Assembly: GCA_019188255.1 (NCBI GenBank)
Contig: JAETXT010000002.1
Coordinates: forward strand, 124,001-188,000
Origin: Verticillium longisporum
Taxonomy: Eukaryota; Ascomycota; Sordariomycetes; Glomerellales; Plectosphaerellaceae
Direction: 5' to 3'
Length of the DNA stretch: 64,000 nucleotides
In this document: one piece after another, positions 28,334 through 40,251 of the stretch
Layout of the letters: each line of letters opens with the position of its first letter
Numbering within the stretch: position 1 is the first letter of the stretch
Program-made: the position numbers and the translations under genes
Notes under the pieces: generated by a model
Told to the model about the DNA's origin: nothing
Databases searched by the model: none
Seen by the model: only the letters and a program-made list of their open reading frames with translations

Positions 28334-28675
28334 TCTGATGGGTGGTGCATTGTCCTGGGTTATGTTGCGTATTGTCGCTCTGGACTTTTGTTCTGATGAG
28401 CATGATTTCTGTCAGGATCTCAAGGTCTCATCATGAAGCTGCGTACGATGACCAAGCCTGGTAGTATTTGTTTGGGGTCATTACCCGCGGCCATTGTCAA
28501 CTGGGTGCTCTTCAATTCCATATGGCTGGGTTTGTGCATGCTATTGGACGTGACGGGTTAAGGTAAGTGTCATTAAACCTGCATTGCTGGTCTATCTTCG
28601 TCATCATAAACTTGCAGTCATCTCCGTAACCATGCCGCATCCATCTCGCCGTGTCTGCCAAAACACGCCATACGA
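28334..28675. other. Convergent intergenic, nothing recognised
   Basis: About 340 bases between the 3' ends of the GH2 gene and the sugar transporter. No motif beyond presumed 3' UTRs. Confidence 0.5.
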
Positions 28676-30495
28676 TCAATGCACCGGCGGCAAATGCAAC
28701 TTGTTCTCCCCACCCAACCCCTTGACCTCCGTCCCGGCAAACGCCCGCGTGGGCGTGTTCTGCGCAAACAGCCAATCGAGCTCCTCGTACGTCCGACCCT
28801 TGGTCTCCGGCAGCCGCAAGAAGGCCCACAGAAAGGTCAGCGCGGCGGTGGTCCCCCAGAAGAAACCCGCGTAGCCCTTGAGGTTCAGCTGGCGCGGGTT
28901 CATAAAGTAGGGCTGCAGGGCGTTTGACATGACGAGCACGACGTAGTAGGCGTTGCGCGCGAGGCAGATGGTCTTCTGGCGCAGGCGCGTGGAGCCCACT
29001 TCGGAGGGGATGGACCAGCCGAGCTGGCCGACGGACAGCTGGAAGACGAAGGTCCAGAGCAGGGTGAGGACGGCCTGGGCGATGCCGACGGCCTTTGTCG
29101 ACGTCCACATGTTGAGGACGCCGATCAGCAGGAGGACGCCGCACATGGTCGACAGGCCGCGGAGGTAGATTTGTCTGCGGCCGTAATACGGCATCAGGGC
29201 GAACCAGTTGACGAATGTGCCGACGAGGGCCATGGCCGTGCCTCCAATGTTGAGCTTGTAGGTCCACTCGGTCGAGACGCCGACTTGCTGGAAGAAATAC
29301 GTCGAGTTGTAGGCGAAAGCAGATCCAGAGAGGACCTGGCCGGCAAACGCGAGGCAGGCGATTTCGGTTCGGCGGCGCTCGATCCCGCGGAAGCAGTCCC
29401 AGTAGCTGGTGCCAGCGGTGATTTCCATCTCGAGCTTGTTGGTGCGGATGATGCCCGCGAGGATGGCCTTGACGTGTGATCGCGATGCCGACTTCTTCTG
29501 CAGCCGGTGAAGGGATTCTTCGGCTTCGTCGAGACGTCCCTGGCGGACGAGGTGCCAGGGCGATTCGGGGGCGAGTAGTAGGATGGGAATCAGGAAAGCC
29601 GGCCACACCCACTGGATAGCAAAGGGGATACGATACGCCCACTCGTCGGTCCGCGACACGAGCGTGGCGAGTACACCGGCTGCGATCAACTGTCCAATGA
29701 TGAAGCACATGTTGGTCCAGGACGTCAGGTATGCGCGCAAGCACATTGGCAGCACTTCAGACGCATAAGCGGGCGCAGACGAAGCGAAGATACCCCACGG
29801 GATGCCGCAGAGAAGCTGCCCGAACATGAGGACGAGGATTCTATCGGCGAAGAAGGCAATGAAGACGAAGAGCGAGAGGGCGCCGAGGGCACCGACAATG
29901 ACGCGCTTCTGGCCGTACCGATCGACAAGGAAGCCGTTGATAGTGACGCCGATGAAACAACCAACTGTACTGGCGTTGCCTAGAGTAGCCTGCCACGCCG
30001 CAGAGAGCTGATGCTGTCCCTTGTCGTCGACATATTGGCCGTACTTTTCCGCAAAGGCGGGGTAAGCGAAGAAGTTCCCGATGAGGATGGCATCGTAGCC
30101 TGGGGTTGGTCAGCAAGACGGCATGACCGGGGAGACAGACAGAGCATACCTTCCATAATGACACACATGGACACCATGAGACTCCAGAAGATGGCCATGG
30201 GATACATCTTGATGGCTTGCCACGGCGTCAGAGCATGCTCAGCCTCCATGGCCTGGCGGGCTTGGCGTTCCGTCGTGTCAGGGCCATCGTCGGAGCCCTC
30301 AAAGCGATCGTGGCGAGACCTGCCACTGAGAATGCCACGACTGCCGTCGTCGGAAACAGGCGATGCTGTGCCTGACAACAAGGCGACAGCTTCGTGGGGG
30401 TGTTGGGGTTCGTCCTGGTCTAGTGAGGGCCGCGAGGATGAGTCGGAAGGTCGGGGAAGTGCCCCATATTCCCGGCTTTGAGAAGACGAGGCCAT
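28676..30495 (-). CDS. MFS sugar/H+ symporter (maltose or lactose permease type)
   Basis: Two exons: 30495-30150 and 30099-28676, giving 589 aa; the intron is 50 nt (GTATGC...CCCCAG). Start taken at MASSSQSREYG, the first ATG of the frame. A hydrophilic N-terminus of about 90 residues precedes helix 1 (MAIFWSLMVSMCVIMEGYDA). Sugar-porter signatures are present: DRYGQKRV after helix 2, PESPWHLVRQGR at the end of the first half, GRRQIY, and PETKGRTYEELDWLF at the C-terminus. The EGYD motif and length match yeast MAL-type alpha-glucoside permeases and Aspergillus lactose permeases. It is a plasma-membrane proton symporter by family; substrate uncertain. Position beside GH74 and GH2 favours a galactoside or hemicellulose oligosaccharide. 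Confidence 0.9.
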
Positions 30496-32305
30496 TTCGT
30501 GGGAGCGCTTGGGTGGATGAAATGATGGTGTGATGAGTGAAGAGGCAGGCGGGGTTCGGCGGGATGCCTCCAAGGGCTGCGAAGGTGCACCAACCGGACC
30601 TATCGGGATGCCATTCGATAGGGTGCCCACAGGTAATATAGTTGGTGGAAGTTAAGCTTGAGACACTTCGAGGAGTCGCTGGACGAGTCCCCGAGGTGGT
30701 GAAGATATAACAGACTGCTGCTGGCCCCGCCTGCGTTGAGAAGCATATCCAGGGAGACAGGTAGAGGAGGTCGAGGCAGAGGCAGATGGCTAAAATGAGG
30801 CAGGCGGTGAGGTGAGACGGGGACCAGGTCTTGCAGGTGCAACGGCACGTGGTACAGTGAGGAGACAGGGCCTTGTGATTGGGTCGTCCATCCATATGAC
30901 AGGTCCCAATCAAACGCGCGAAAACCATCTCCTGATGCCAACCTCGAGGCATCGCAGAGCTCACCTGGTGCAGTACTCCATCACTTGACCCAGATCGTTC
31001 TGCATCACACAAACTTCATCCGAGGAAGCAGCAGCACCATAGCCTTCCATCCAAGCTCGATAGACCGAACGACGGGACGGCGCGTGCCAGGCGTAGCAGA
31101 CATTGCCGGACGGGGGTCGCGGCTTGACTCGGGACGCACCAATCAGCACGATGCAAAACCGCCAGACAGGCCTTGAGGCATCACCACTTTCGGCGAGAGC
31201 TGCACCTCAGGAGTGTGTCGCATCGGCTTTTGTCTGCCCATTCACGATCTCTCGGATATAGCCCGCGCCGCTAGCGGGTTTGGATCACCTGGACTGGCGC
31301 CGGGGGAGGAGGGAGGAAGGGACGGTGAAAGTACTTAAGGCTGGATTGGCCCGGACATCGTGGTGTCGAGGATGAGGTTCGGAGGGTTTAGAGCTGGCAG
31401 CCTTTCAAGTTGGAAGTCCATCATGAGGGGTGGAGTTTCTGCGTGTTTGCGCTCTTCTTTTCATCTTCAGCGCAACTAGTGTTGACATTGTGATGGGAAA
31501 GAGAAGGATCAGCCAAGTCGGCTCTTCAACTGTCAACATGCGGCCGTTTTTCCTTTTCTGTTTCGTCAAGTTGCCGTTGAGGATATTCCATCCCATCAGG
31601 TGTCTCAGCAACAACCATGAGTTCCTTGCGATCTGGCCCACGACGCAGGCACAAGTCGCCCGAGAGTCGACAGACGTGTCATCACATATGGCTACACAGA
31701 CATGAGACACCCGGCAGTTCAAAGCGAGAATGGCAGTATAGTATTTACTACTCAGTGTCGACAACCTATGTCAGGAAGAACAGTCAACTTCCATGTTTTC
31801 ATCAAGACCAGAGTCTATGAGGCAGCCACTCACAGCCATCACCAGCTGGCAGCCCATCGGAGTGAGGCTCCCGGCTCCGATGGAGCTTAGGTGCATCGGC
31901 CCAAGCCACGACAGGCTGCCAGGCCATCATCCTAGGTCCTTACTGTACCTAGGTACCTAACTAAGGCACCTAAGGTAGTACTTACCTAGGTACCTAGGTT
32001 AGGTACCTTAGGTAAGGTAGGTAGGCCATTTGACCGAAAGACCCCAAACGCCTGAGGCGGGGCCCCAGCCAACCCACAGTTCTTGACGTCTGGCCACTCA
32101 CAACGCGTCTACGCCACTCCTTCACTCCTTCCCCGCGACGGACATTGCCATCTGACCTCCGCGTTTCCTCGCCTGCTCCTTCCGCCTCATGCCACTCGCC
32201 CAAGGACCCCTCCTCCGCCTTCTGGCTTGTCGCCGCCAGCCTCATCGCCTCCTCGCCAGGCCCTCATCAAATCTGCGGTAACATGCCGCACACTCGACCC
32301 AAGAG
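30496..32305. promoter_or_regulatory. Divergent promoter region, symporter and regulator
   Basis: The 1.8-kb space is shared by the sugar symporter (minus, ATG 30495) and the Zn2Cys6 gene (plus, ATG 32306). The symporter 5' region keeps an open frame without ATG up to about 30630. A palindrome-rich AGGTACCT block lies at 31931-32023. No protein gene is convincing. Confidence 0.5.
31931..32023. repeat. AGGTACCT/CCTAGG palindromic repeat block
   Basis: Dense overlapping CCTAGGTA, AGGTACCTA and ACCTTAGGT units, which can pair in many registers. The block lies about 280 bases upstream of the regulator start. Similar units recur at 12519, 37098 and 38748. Confidence 0.8.
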
Positions 32306-34292
32306 ATGAGGTACTCAACAGCATGCTCGGCCTGTCGGTGAGTGACTAGACTGTCCTTCTTCTCCATCTCCTCTACGCAAATTGAATGACCCTCCACCCC
32401 TGAGACCATGAGATCGAGTCCCCCTCTGAGACCATGAGATCAACTCCCCCCTCTGAGGCCATGAGATCGACTCCCCCCACCTGCGAGGAGGACCCTGCCT
32501 GCATATGGCATCAGAATCAGGACACATGATCCTCGTGCATCAAAGACCACCCATTGACACACGACACAGAGCTCGAAGGCGAAAATGCGAAGTTCCCATC
32601 CCCGGCGGCCAGTGCGCCTACTGCAGCGCCCAGAACCTCGCCTGCTCGCGCGCCGGCTCCATCATCCAGCCCAAAAAGTCACCCACAAGCCCTGTGCCGC
32701 CAGCAGTTGTGTCCATGGACATGACCATGACCCGTGACATGGGCCACGTCATGAGCCCGACGACGACAACGACGACGGCGACAACCATGACCCTGACGAC
32801 AGCAGCGGCGGCGACGACGACAAACACGTCACCCCAGATCATGGGCATCTCGCCGGCCGCCGCCGTCCAGGACAAGGCCCTCTGCTTTGAGCTCGTCGAG
32901 CTGTACTTCAAGTACATCCACGACCAGCTGCACTCGCTGTTCCACCGTCCGAGCTTCATGCTCGACCTTCACGAGGGCACGGCGCCCCTCGTTCTCGTCT
33001 ACGGCATGATGGCCCTGTCGGCGCGCTTCTCGTCGAACCACGCCTTTAGCGGCATCCCGCCCATGGCCCGCGGCGAGCACTTTGCCACCGAGTGCAACCT
33101 GCTGCTGAACCTGCGCGATGTGTCACTGACGACGAGCCAGGCGTGCGTCCTGCTGGGCGCCGTGAGCATCGTCGAGGGCGAGGCCGGCGCCGAGACGGTC
33201 TACTACGCTGCCGCCTGCCGCATCGCCAACTTTCTCGACCTGCCGAACATGCCGACGCCGGATCCGCTGCAGCGCGAGATCCACATCCGAGGTAGGCAGT
33301 TCTCGATGCGTCCTTTTGGCCTGTTCTCCTGCTAAGCTGAACTCCCACCCACAGTCTACTGGTCCCTCTGCATGATCGACGTGTGGTCGTCGACGGGCGT
33401 CAACCTGCCGCTGCTGATGAACCGACGGCACGACGTGCCGCTGCCGATGAACGAGTCGACGTTTCTCAACATGAGCCGCGCGAGCAGCAACCACTTTGAC
33501 TTTATCCTGTCGCCGAACCGCGAGGACTCGCTGATCGCGCAGAACATCAAGCTCAACAGCATCCTCATGAAGGTCAACGACGCCATCAAGACGCTGACGT
33601 CGGACGCGTCGGTCACGAGCATCGACGAGACCGTGTCGAGCCTGTCGCAGGAGCTCGAGGCCTGGGAGGTGGCGCTGCCGCCGAGCATCCGCGACACGCC
33701 GTCGAACCTGCACGCGTTCGCGTCGCAGGGCCAGGGCCGCATCTTCATCGCCGTGCACGTGAGCCACTACCACTTTTCGCAGCTGCTCTTCTACCAGTAC
33801 CTCGACGAGCAGCAGCGCTTCCCGGCGTCCCTGACGGCCCAGGCGTTCGCGCGCAAGTGCAAGTCCAACGCCGCGTCGCTGTCGCGCATCATCGGCCTCG
33901 CCAACACGACGCCCGGCTGCGACTGCTTCTTCAACATGCTCGGCCACATCATCGTCGTCACGTCCTCCGTCTTCATCCACACGCTCCTCTTCGAGACGGA
34001 CGAGGCCGAGGTCGCCGCCGCCCGCGCCCAGCTCGAGCGCAACTTCAACTCGCTCGTCACCCTGCGCCAGTACTGGCCCGCCCTCGAGGTCTGCTTTGCC
34101 CGCCTCAAGACGTTCCACGAGCTGTGCCGCAAGAGCACCGACCACACCTACCGCATGGACCGCTGGATGCTGCGCTTCCTCACCGAGTTTGCCCGCCCCA
34201 TTGACGAGAAGGAGCGCGAGGAGGAGGGCAGCGTCGACCTCGACCGCTGGAGCATTGGCAACATCGGCATCAGCCCGGAGAACTGGGCGTAG
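32306..34292 (+). CDS. Zn2Cys6 transcription factor
   Basis: Three exons: 32306-32337, 32570-33291, 33355-34292, giving 563 aa. The 32-nt first exon codes MRYSTACSACR and splices (GTGAGT donor, GACACAG acceptor) to ARRRKC, completing a zinc cluster C-x2-C-x6-C-x8-C-x2-C-x6-C at residues 7-36. Missing this tiny exon would leave a protein without a DNA-binding domain. A Met/Thr/Ala-rich linker follows, then the fungal-specific domain: LYFKYIHDQLHSLFHRPSF, LVYGMMALSARFSSN, YWSLCMIDVWSSTG. Nuclear regulator by family. Divergence from the sugar symporter and closeness to GH2 and GH74 suggest control of galactoside or hemicellulose use (inference). Intron 1 (232 nt) is unusually long and holds a tandem repeat. 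Confidence 0.9.
32400..32478. repeat. 26-27-bp tandem repeat in regulator intron 1
   Basis: Three copies start at 32400, 32426 and 32453. Each begins ctgag(a/g)ccatgagatc and ends in a C-run. They differ by a few substitutions and C-run length. The array makes up a third of the intron. Confidence 0.9.
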
Positions 34293-34806
34293 CCTCCTCT
34301 ATTTGTCCTGCCAGACAAAGACGTAGCAGGGCTGCATGCTGTACATAGGGGGCAAGGATCAGAGCAAGATTCGAGGCGTTTGATTTTGGCTGGCGTGAAG
34401 AGGAGCAGACGCAAAGGGACTTCTTTTGATTCGAGCAGGATAGTTGGGTGCGACTGTTCCAGATACCACGGCAACAATGAGCGTTGTGCTTTGACGACGT
34501 TGCCCGGCCACTCAAGTGATGTTTCTCAGTGCATGAAACTGACTGCCTGACCGTACCGTTCGCAACACGAAAATCGAACCTGGCAAAAAAGAAATACTCG
34601 GCCAAAAGTCTTTGCACAAGCGAGCCTCGGCAAATCATAAAGCACCCAAAAGAATGACGTGAATTGTCTGGCAAAGGCTAATGTAGGCTCCTCTCAAATA
34701 TCATGGTATATATGCTTGTCATGCTTGAAAAACAAATTCTGGTCCCGATCGTTCCATCATTACGTCGTCGCCTGCCTGCCGCCCTCGTCGCTACGTCTAA
34801 GCGAAA
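34293..34806. other. Convergent intergenic, nothing recognised
   Basis: About 510 bases between the 3' ends of the regulator (plus) and the Ser/Arg-rich protein gene (minus). No feature seen beyond presumed 3' UTRs. Confidence 0.5.
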
Positions 34807-36789
34807 TCAGAACACAACGGCAGACACCTTCTCCCTGCTCTCGAGCCGTCCATCCTTCTCCTTCTTCTTGAACAACGACTTGAGCATGCTGTCCTTCTTC
34901 GGTCGAAGCACGTGCTCCAGCCCATTGTCGGACCCCGCAGCCGGCGCCGGCTCAATGGCGAGCACGGCCGTCCTCTCGCTCCGTTTCGACCGCGTCGACC
35001 GGTGGCTCCGCTGGCTGCCCGCGACGCTCTCGTCATCCTTGACCGTGAGCGCAGTACTCCTCCGATCGGGAGCTTCGCTCTCGAGCTTTCGGCTGTGATG
35101 CGACCTGTGCGTCTTGGTCGTCTTGGTCGTCCTGGAGCTGCGGTGTGTGCGCGAGCTCCGCTCCGACCGACCGGACCTCGAGACCATGTCGTCATCCCCC
35201 CTCTCCTCGGCACGTCGCTGCTTGCGTAGAGCGCGCTCGGCCTCGGGGCTGATGAGCTCGAAATCTGCGCTGACATCCTCGCCAAACGGCGCAATGCCAC
35301 GCCTCCAAGACTCGATCGTGCTGAGCTCTTCCTCCAGAACGAGAGCCTCATCGTAGCTGCCCTGACTGCCGCCGTATCCGCCACCACGGGGCATTTCGGC
35401 GCCCATCATCTCAGGGTGCACGCTGGGAGGGGCGTAGACTTGCGGCGCGGGTTCTGGCAAGGCCTCGAAAGCCATGGCCTCGGCGGCGATGGCCTCTTTC
35501 TGCGCCTGGGCATCCTTGATCTGCTTGACAATCTTCCATCCGCCAAACATGACGACCGTCATGCCCACAGCCGCGCCTGCCGCAATGAGGAACTGGGGAG
35601 ACGCCAGCAGCGCAAAGACGGCAGGTGACCCCCCCTTGAGGAGGCCGAGGAAGGCGGGGCTCATCGTCTTGAGCAGTTTCGACAACTCAGCAAGCGACAG
35701 GGCCACGGCGGCGGCGGCATTGGGATCGGCTTGCAGGCGCTTGATCATGGTGGTGGCAGAGTACCCGACGCACTCGGCCTCGTCGAGGAGGGATTCGACA
35801 CGGCCGATGAGCGTCTTGGCTTCCGCCTCCTTGTAGGCCGGGTCAAGATCCGTGCGAGACTCGAGGTCGGGCGGAATGTTGCCATACGCCAGGTTCATGT
35901 CAATCTCCTTCTCTTTTCGGCGCGGGGCCACGTCAAAGGTTGCCGCGCGAGCCAGATGGCCGGGCTCGGGAGGGGCTGGGGCGGCCCGCATGCTGGGAGC
36001 CGGAACGCCACGAATCGTCGTCGAATCAGCGAGAGACTCAGTGGCGGTAGGGGCTGTTGTGTAGTGGTGCAATGTCGGTCGGCTCAGGGCCATGTCGCGA
36101 GGAGCCGTCTCTGCGTAGGGGGATCGGTAGTCGATTGTCCGTGGCACGCGCGAGGGGGCCACGCTCGAGACTTCGGAGTGCGTCTTGAGGTTGCTCGCCG
36201 TCAGGGCGGGACGAGCATGGTATTCGACATCACCACGGGTCCGTCGTGAGGTCTGCGACTGGGAGCGCTTCGTACGAGAGGTGCGGTGACTCCTGTGCGA
36301 GGCACGAGAGCGGGCGTCCTCCTGGTATTCGATATAGTCGTCGTAGACGTAGGCGCGGTTATGGGCGGAAGGAGGCGGCGGGGGCGCTTGGGCGTGGATA
36401 TCGCGGGAGACATCAAAGGTCTGGGCGCGCTTGATGGCGGCCTTGTCGGCCTTGATGGCGGCCTTCTTCTCCTGGTAGCAGGCTTTGGCCTCTTTGAAGA
36501 CGCCAAACAGCTGCTTGCCCTATACATGCGTGTCAGATATGAGATGTCCGATGTCCCAATGCGACAGTTGCAGTGCGTATGCAGCAGAAACATGGAAAAG
36601 ACGGTGCAGTGCAGCGCCGTGCCGTGCGGTTGGACGTGGTGTTAGGTATGTTGAAAGTGTAGGCAGGTAGTGCGATGCAGGCGGTGGGCGGGGCAAGTGG
36701 AGGATTTAGGAAGAAGAGGGGGGTGTTCGTACGGTGCTGATGATCTTGCCAGAGTTGTTGATAATGGTGACCGTCTCGGTGATGGCCAT
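34807..36789 (-). CDS. Conserved-looking Ser/Arg-rich fungal protein, unknown function
   Basis: Two exons: 36789-36733 and 36519-34807 with a 213-nt intron (GTACGAAC...GTATAG), giving 589 aa. Start taken at MAITETVTIINNSGKIIST; the splice gives GKQLFGVFKEAKACYQEKK. A Lys/Ala-rich helix follows (AAIKADKAAIKRAQTFDV). Next come a Ser/Arg-rich stretch (SHRSHRTSRTKRSQSQTSRR), a helical central region and a hydrophobic segment near LLASPQFLIAAGAAVGMTVV. The C-terminal half is highly charged with SRTTKTTKTHRSHHSRK and KRSERTAVLAIEP. I do not recognise a named domain. The hydrophobic stretch with flanking basic residues could be a membrane hairpin. Arg/Ser tracts suggest phosphorylation or RNA/membrane contacts. 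Function not assigned. Confidence 0.75.
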
Positions 36790-37390
36790 GATGGCGGCGG
36801 CCGTTTCGGTTGTCGTGGTCTGGTTGTGTCTGAGTCTGGCGTCGGCAACGACGGGCGACAACGCTGAAGTATTGATCTCGACCTCTCGCCGGGAGAGGGA
36901 GCTGTCGATCCGTCAACGGACGAGCTTTGGTTTGGGGTCGCGCGGACAAATGCGGTTGAAGAAGGGGGAAAGAAGAGTCGGTCAGTGAGGGCGGAGGCTG
37001 GATGGAGCCCACTTCAGGCCCCGCCGAGCAGACAAAGGTCGGCGGTCAGAGAGTACCTATAGTGCCTGGTGTCAAAGGCAGGTGGGCAGGTACCCAGCTA
37101 GCTACCTAGGTACCTACCGTAGGACGAGAGAGCAGGAGGGCCGGGAGGCTGGGCCCGGGTGGAGGCAGTAGGACCCAGCTCGACAGGGCAGGAGGGGGCC
37201 GAAAGGGGCCAAGCCGGGTGGCAGGAGGGCACTGGAGGCCTTGGGGTGCTGTTTGGTCTGTCGCCGGGCGCCTTGGGAGAGAGTCGAGAGGGCCTTTGGC
37301 GCTGAAAAAGTGGCACTAGTCCCCACTGAGCGACCACTAACGCCAATGACAGAGATCCGCTCAGCCCTCTGAGCTTTCCCGATCACTGGG

Positions 37391-37450
37391 GCCTCGAGAG
37401 GGGAGCCACAGCCTCGAGAGGGGAGCCACAGCCTCGAGAGGGGAGCCACA
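37391..37450. repeat. 20-bp tandem repeat, 3 perfect copies
   Basis: gcctcgagaggggagccaca repeats exactly at 37391, 37411 and 37431. Non-coding. Confidence 0.95.
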
Positions 37451-38747
37451 GTGGATTGCGAATGGCGGGGGGCTAAGACGACAGCTTTTCCGTCCTCATG
37501 ACAATTCATGCGAAACGAGGAGGAAACGGGAGAAGGCAGAGAAAGAGGCAGCCAAATGGACGACAAAGATGCGGTGGGGGTTTGGGTAGGAGGACTGAAG
37601 ACTGAACTACTGTAACCTCAGCGGGACGGGCTGGGGGGGGAAGAGGAGCTCTGCTGGGTTTTAGAGGCGCCGCACCCCCCCTCTCTCGTTTTCTCTACCC
37701 ACCTTGGAGTCTCTGTTCCTCTCGTCACCATGCTCCGAATATCAGATCGGGCCTTGATCTGGGCTTCATCCCTCGTCGTGTCTCGCAGCTTCACTCTGCT
37801 TCCGTCATATCGCGTCCACGCAATGCCGCTGACGGCAGACGCAAACTCAGTTTGACCCCCTTTTTGCTGGGCTCAACAAGGCCTCTCACCCCCCCTTTAC
37901 CATTCAGGGCTGGTCCCATGATTGGCCGTCGACTGCCTCCTCGCTCACCACGCCCAAGTTGCCAAACACACCCAAGAGACGCACGCTGCAACGGCGCCCG
38001 AAGGTGCCTGACCGTCGCAGTCCACTGGCGCGCGCATGCTCGCTGGGGCCTTGATTCCCGCCATGCTGTCTCGCCCACCCCTCACTCTTCCTTCTCACTT
38101 CTTCTCCTCTGCCCTCTCCCGTCCATGGCTGATGCATGCAGCACGCACGATGAGGTCGTACCGCCTCAGTCCTCACGCCCCGCGGAAACAAGATCGGTCA
38201 CGAGGCAAAGGGTACAGCATGGCGGATTGAGACGGCCGGGCCGCTGGGTCTGGGCTTCCGGCGGCTGGGTGAGTGGTGGTGGGGGCAAGGAGGCAATGGG
38301 AACGAGTGGTGACAGGTGGTACAACGTCGTCCACTCCCTCTTGCGGGTCGCGTCAGGTCACTTGGCGCATCATCCAACCGTTTGACGTCCTTGGCCATGT
38401 GAGGGTGATGTGATCGAGGTGATGCGAGGCGCGCGAGATCCGAGTCGCGTCTTGGGCGAGAAGTCATCGTTGCCGTCTGCCGTGATCGCTCGATTGCCCC
38501 TCGTCCCCCTTTGCAGCTGCTGGCCATCCCACTTGTCATGCTGCTACTTGCTGGTGTTCGTTGGGCCGCTGTCCGTGCCAATGTTCGACATGCCGCGTGA
38601 GAAGTGGCAGTTCCGTAGACTACTGTTGCCGTAAGCCATGTTTAGAACAAAACGGGTCTGGCTGCTGCCTTGCTCCCGACATCACGAGGTTGCTTCCTAA
38701 GCATCGACAACAGAAGTTGCCCAACAATCGCTCGCAAGCACCATCAG

Positions 38748-38860
38748 ATTAGGTACCTTAGATAGGTGCCTAGGTACCTGGTAAAGAGGTACCTGGTAAA
38801 GAGGTACCTGGTAAAGAGGTACCTGGTAAAGAGGTACCTGGTAAAGAGGTACCTGAGCTA
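38748..38860. repeat. 15-bp tandem repeat of GGTACCTGGTAAAGA with palindromic flank
   Basis: Five exact copies of ggtacctggtaaaga begin at 38773, 38788, 38803, 38818 and 38833; a sixth partial copy follows. The array is preceded by AGGTACCTTAGATAGGTGCC. It lies 215-325 bases upstream of the sfh5 start, within its probable promoter. Each unit contains the palindrome GGTACC. Confidence 0.95.
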
Positions 38861-39073
38861 AGCCACGTGATGTGACAACTACCGGCGGGCCCATCCGCGG
38901 GCGAGGTACCCGGCCAATAGCAGCCCCGCACACGGACCCTGATGTCTCGAGCCTTTGAAAGCTCGAACTCACTTGATTGAGAACAGGTGGTCTGTCAACC
39001 CATCGTACCATTTGCCCTTTTTTTTCATCTTCCCTCATCGATTCATCCATCAACAGAGATCACCATCATCAAC

Positions 39074-40251
39074 ATGGCCGACAACAAGCCCCAGGCTCCT
39101 CTCGGTGCGGAGACGCAGCCTTCCGCGGAAACGGCCCCATCTACGACTGCCGAGGCGCCTGCTGCGCCAGCTCCCGTTCCTGCGGCGGACGAGAAGCCCG
39201 TCCCCGTCTCCACCGAGACTTCTGCCTCTGCTGCTGAGCCCACGCCCGCGCCCGAGGCTGCTGCTGCTGCTGCGGCTCCCAAGGTCGAGGAGCCCACGTC
39301 AGCGTCGGCTCCTGCGGCCGAGGCCAACAAGGACGAGGCAGCCGAGCCGGCTCCTGCTGAAGATACTGCCCCTGAAGCTTCTCCTATCCAGCAGCTGTGG
39401 GCGGCTGCCAAAGCCCACTCGCACTCCGAGATCTGGGGCGTCACCCTTGCCGATCCCGAGAGCCATGTCCCCTCGCAGATCGTCTTCCAGAAGTACCTGA
39501 ACGCCAATGACGGTGACGTCCCCAAGGCCGTTGACCAGCTCACCAAGACCTTGACGTGGCGAGCGCAGGCGAAGCCCCTCGAGCTCGTCACCAAGGCCTT
39601 CTCCAAGGACAAGTTTGCTGGTCTCGGCTATGTCACCTCGTACGGGGATGCCGCCGACCAGCAGAAGCGTGAGGTGTTCACGTGGAACATCTACGGTGCT
39701 GCCGCCAAGCGCATGTCCGAGACGTTTGGCAACCTCGATGAGTACGTCGTGCCCTCGTGGCCTCTTTCATGTCAGGTACAGACGAGACTGACACACGGCC
39801 CAGGTTCATCGAGTGGCGCGTCGCCCTGCAGGAGCTCGGCATCCAGACGCTCAACATTGGTGCCGCCACCCAACCCATCACCGCGACTGAAGATGCCTAC
39901 AAGATCTACCAGGTCCACGACTACCAGTCCATCTCCTTCCTCCGCCAGTCCGCCGAGGTCAAGGCTGCGAGCACCAAGACCATCGCCGTCCTTGCCCAGA
40001 ACTACCCCGAGCTGCTCAAGGAGAAGTTTTTCGTCAACGTGCCTGCCATCATGGGCTTCATGTACGGCTTTATGAAGCTCTTTGTCGCCACCAAGACGGC
40101 CAAGAAGTTCCACCCCATGACCTACGGTTCCGGCCTCGCCAAGGAGTTTGCCGACGCCAGCGTCGAGGGCCTCGGCGAGAAGCTGCCGCAGGCCTACGGC
40201 GGCAAGGGTGGTGACCTGGCCGCCGAGGGCAAAACTACCGAGCTTGCCTGA
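39074..40251 (+). CDS. Phosphatidylinositol transfer protein SFH5 (Sec14-like)
   Basis: Two exons: 39074-39741 and 39804-40251 (intron GTACGTC...GCCCAG), giving 371 aa. The first 100 residues are an Ala/Pro/Glu-rich low-complexity tail. The CRAL-TRIO N helices begin at IQQLWAAAKAHSHSEIWGV. Lipid-binding core landmarks follow: FQKYLNANDGDVPKAVDQL, FIEWRVALQELGI, YKIYQVHDYQSISFLRQ, NYPELLKEKFFVNVPAIMGFMYG and FHPMTYGSGLAKEF. By family it moves phosphatidylinositol between ER, plasma membrane and cortex. It is a housekeeping gene on otherwise ordinary codon use. A 15-bp repeat array lies in its promoter. Confidence 0.93.

Larger units (their letters stand above)
36790..39073. other. Long divergent intergenic region rich in repeats
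   Basis: It lies between the Ser/Arg-rich gene (minus) and sfh5 (plus), so it holds both promoters. No convincing gene in 2.28 kb. It contains a 3 x 20-bp array, a 5 x 15-bp array and AGGTACCT palindromes near 37098-37120. Homopolymer C and G runs of 7-8 occur near 37630-37680. Confidence 0.55.
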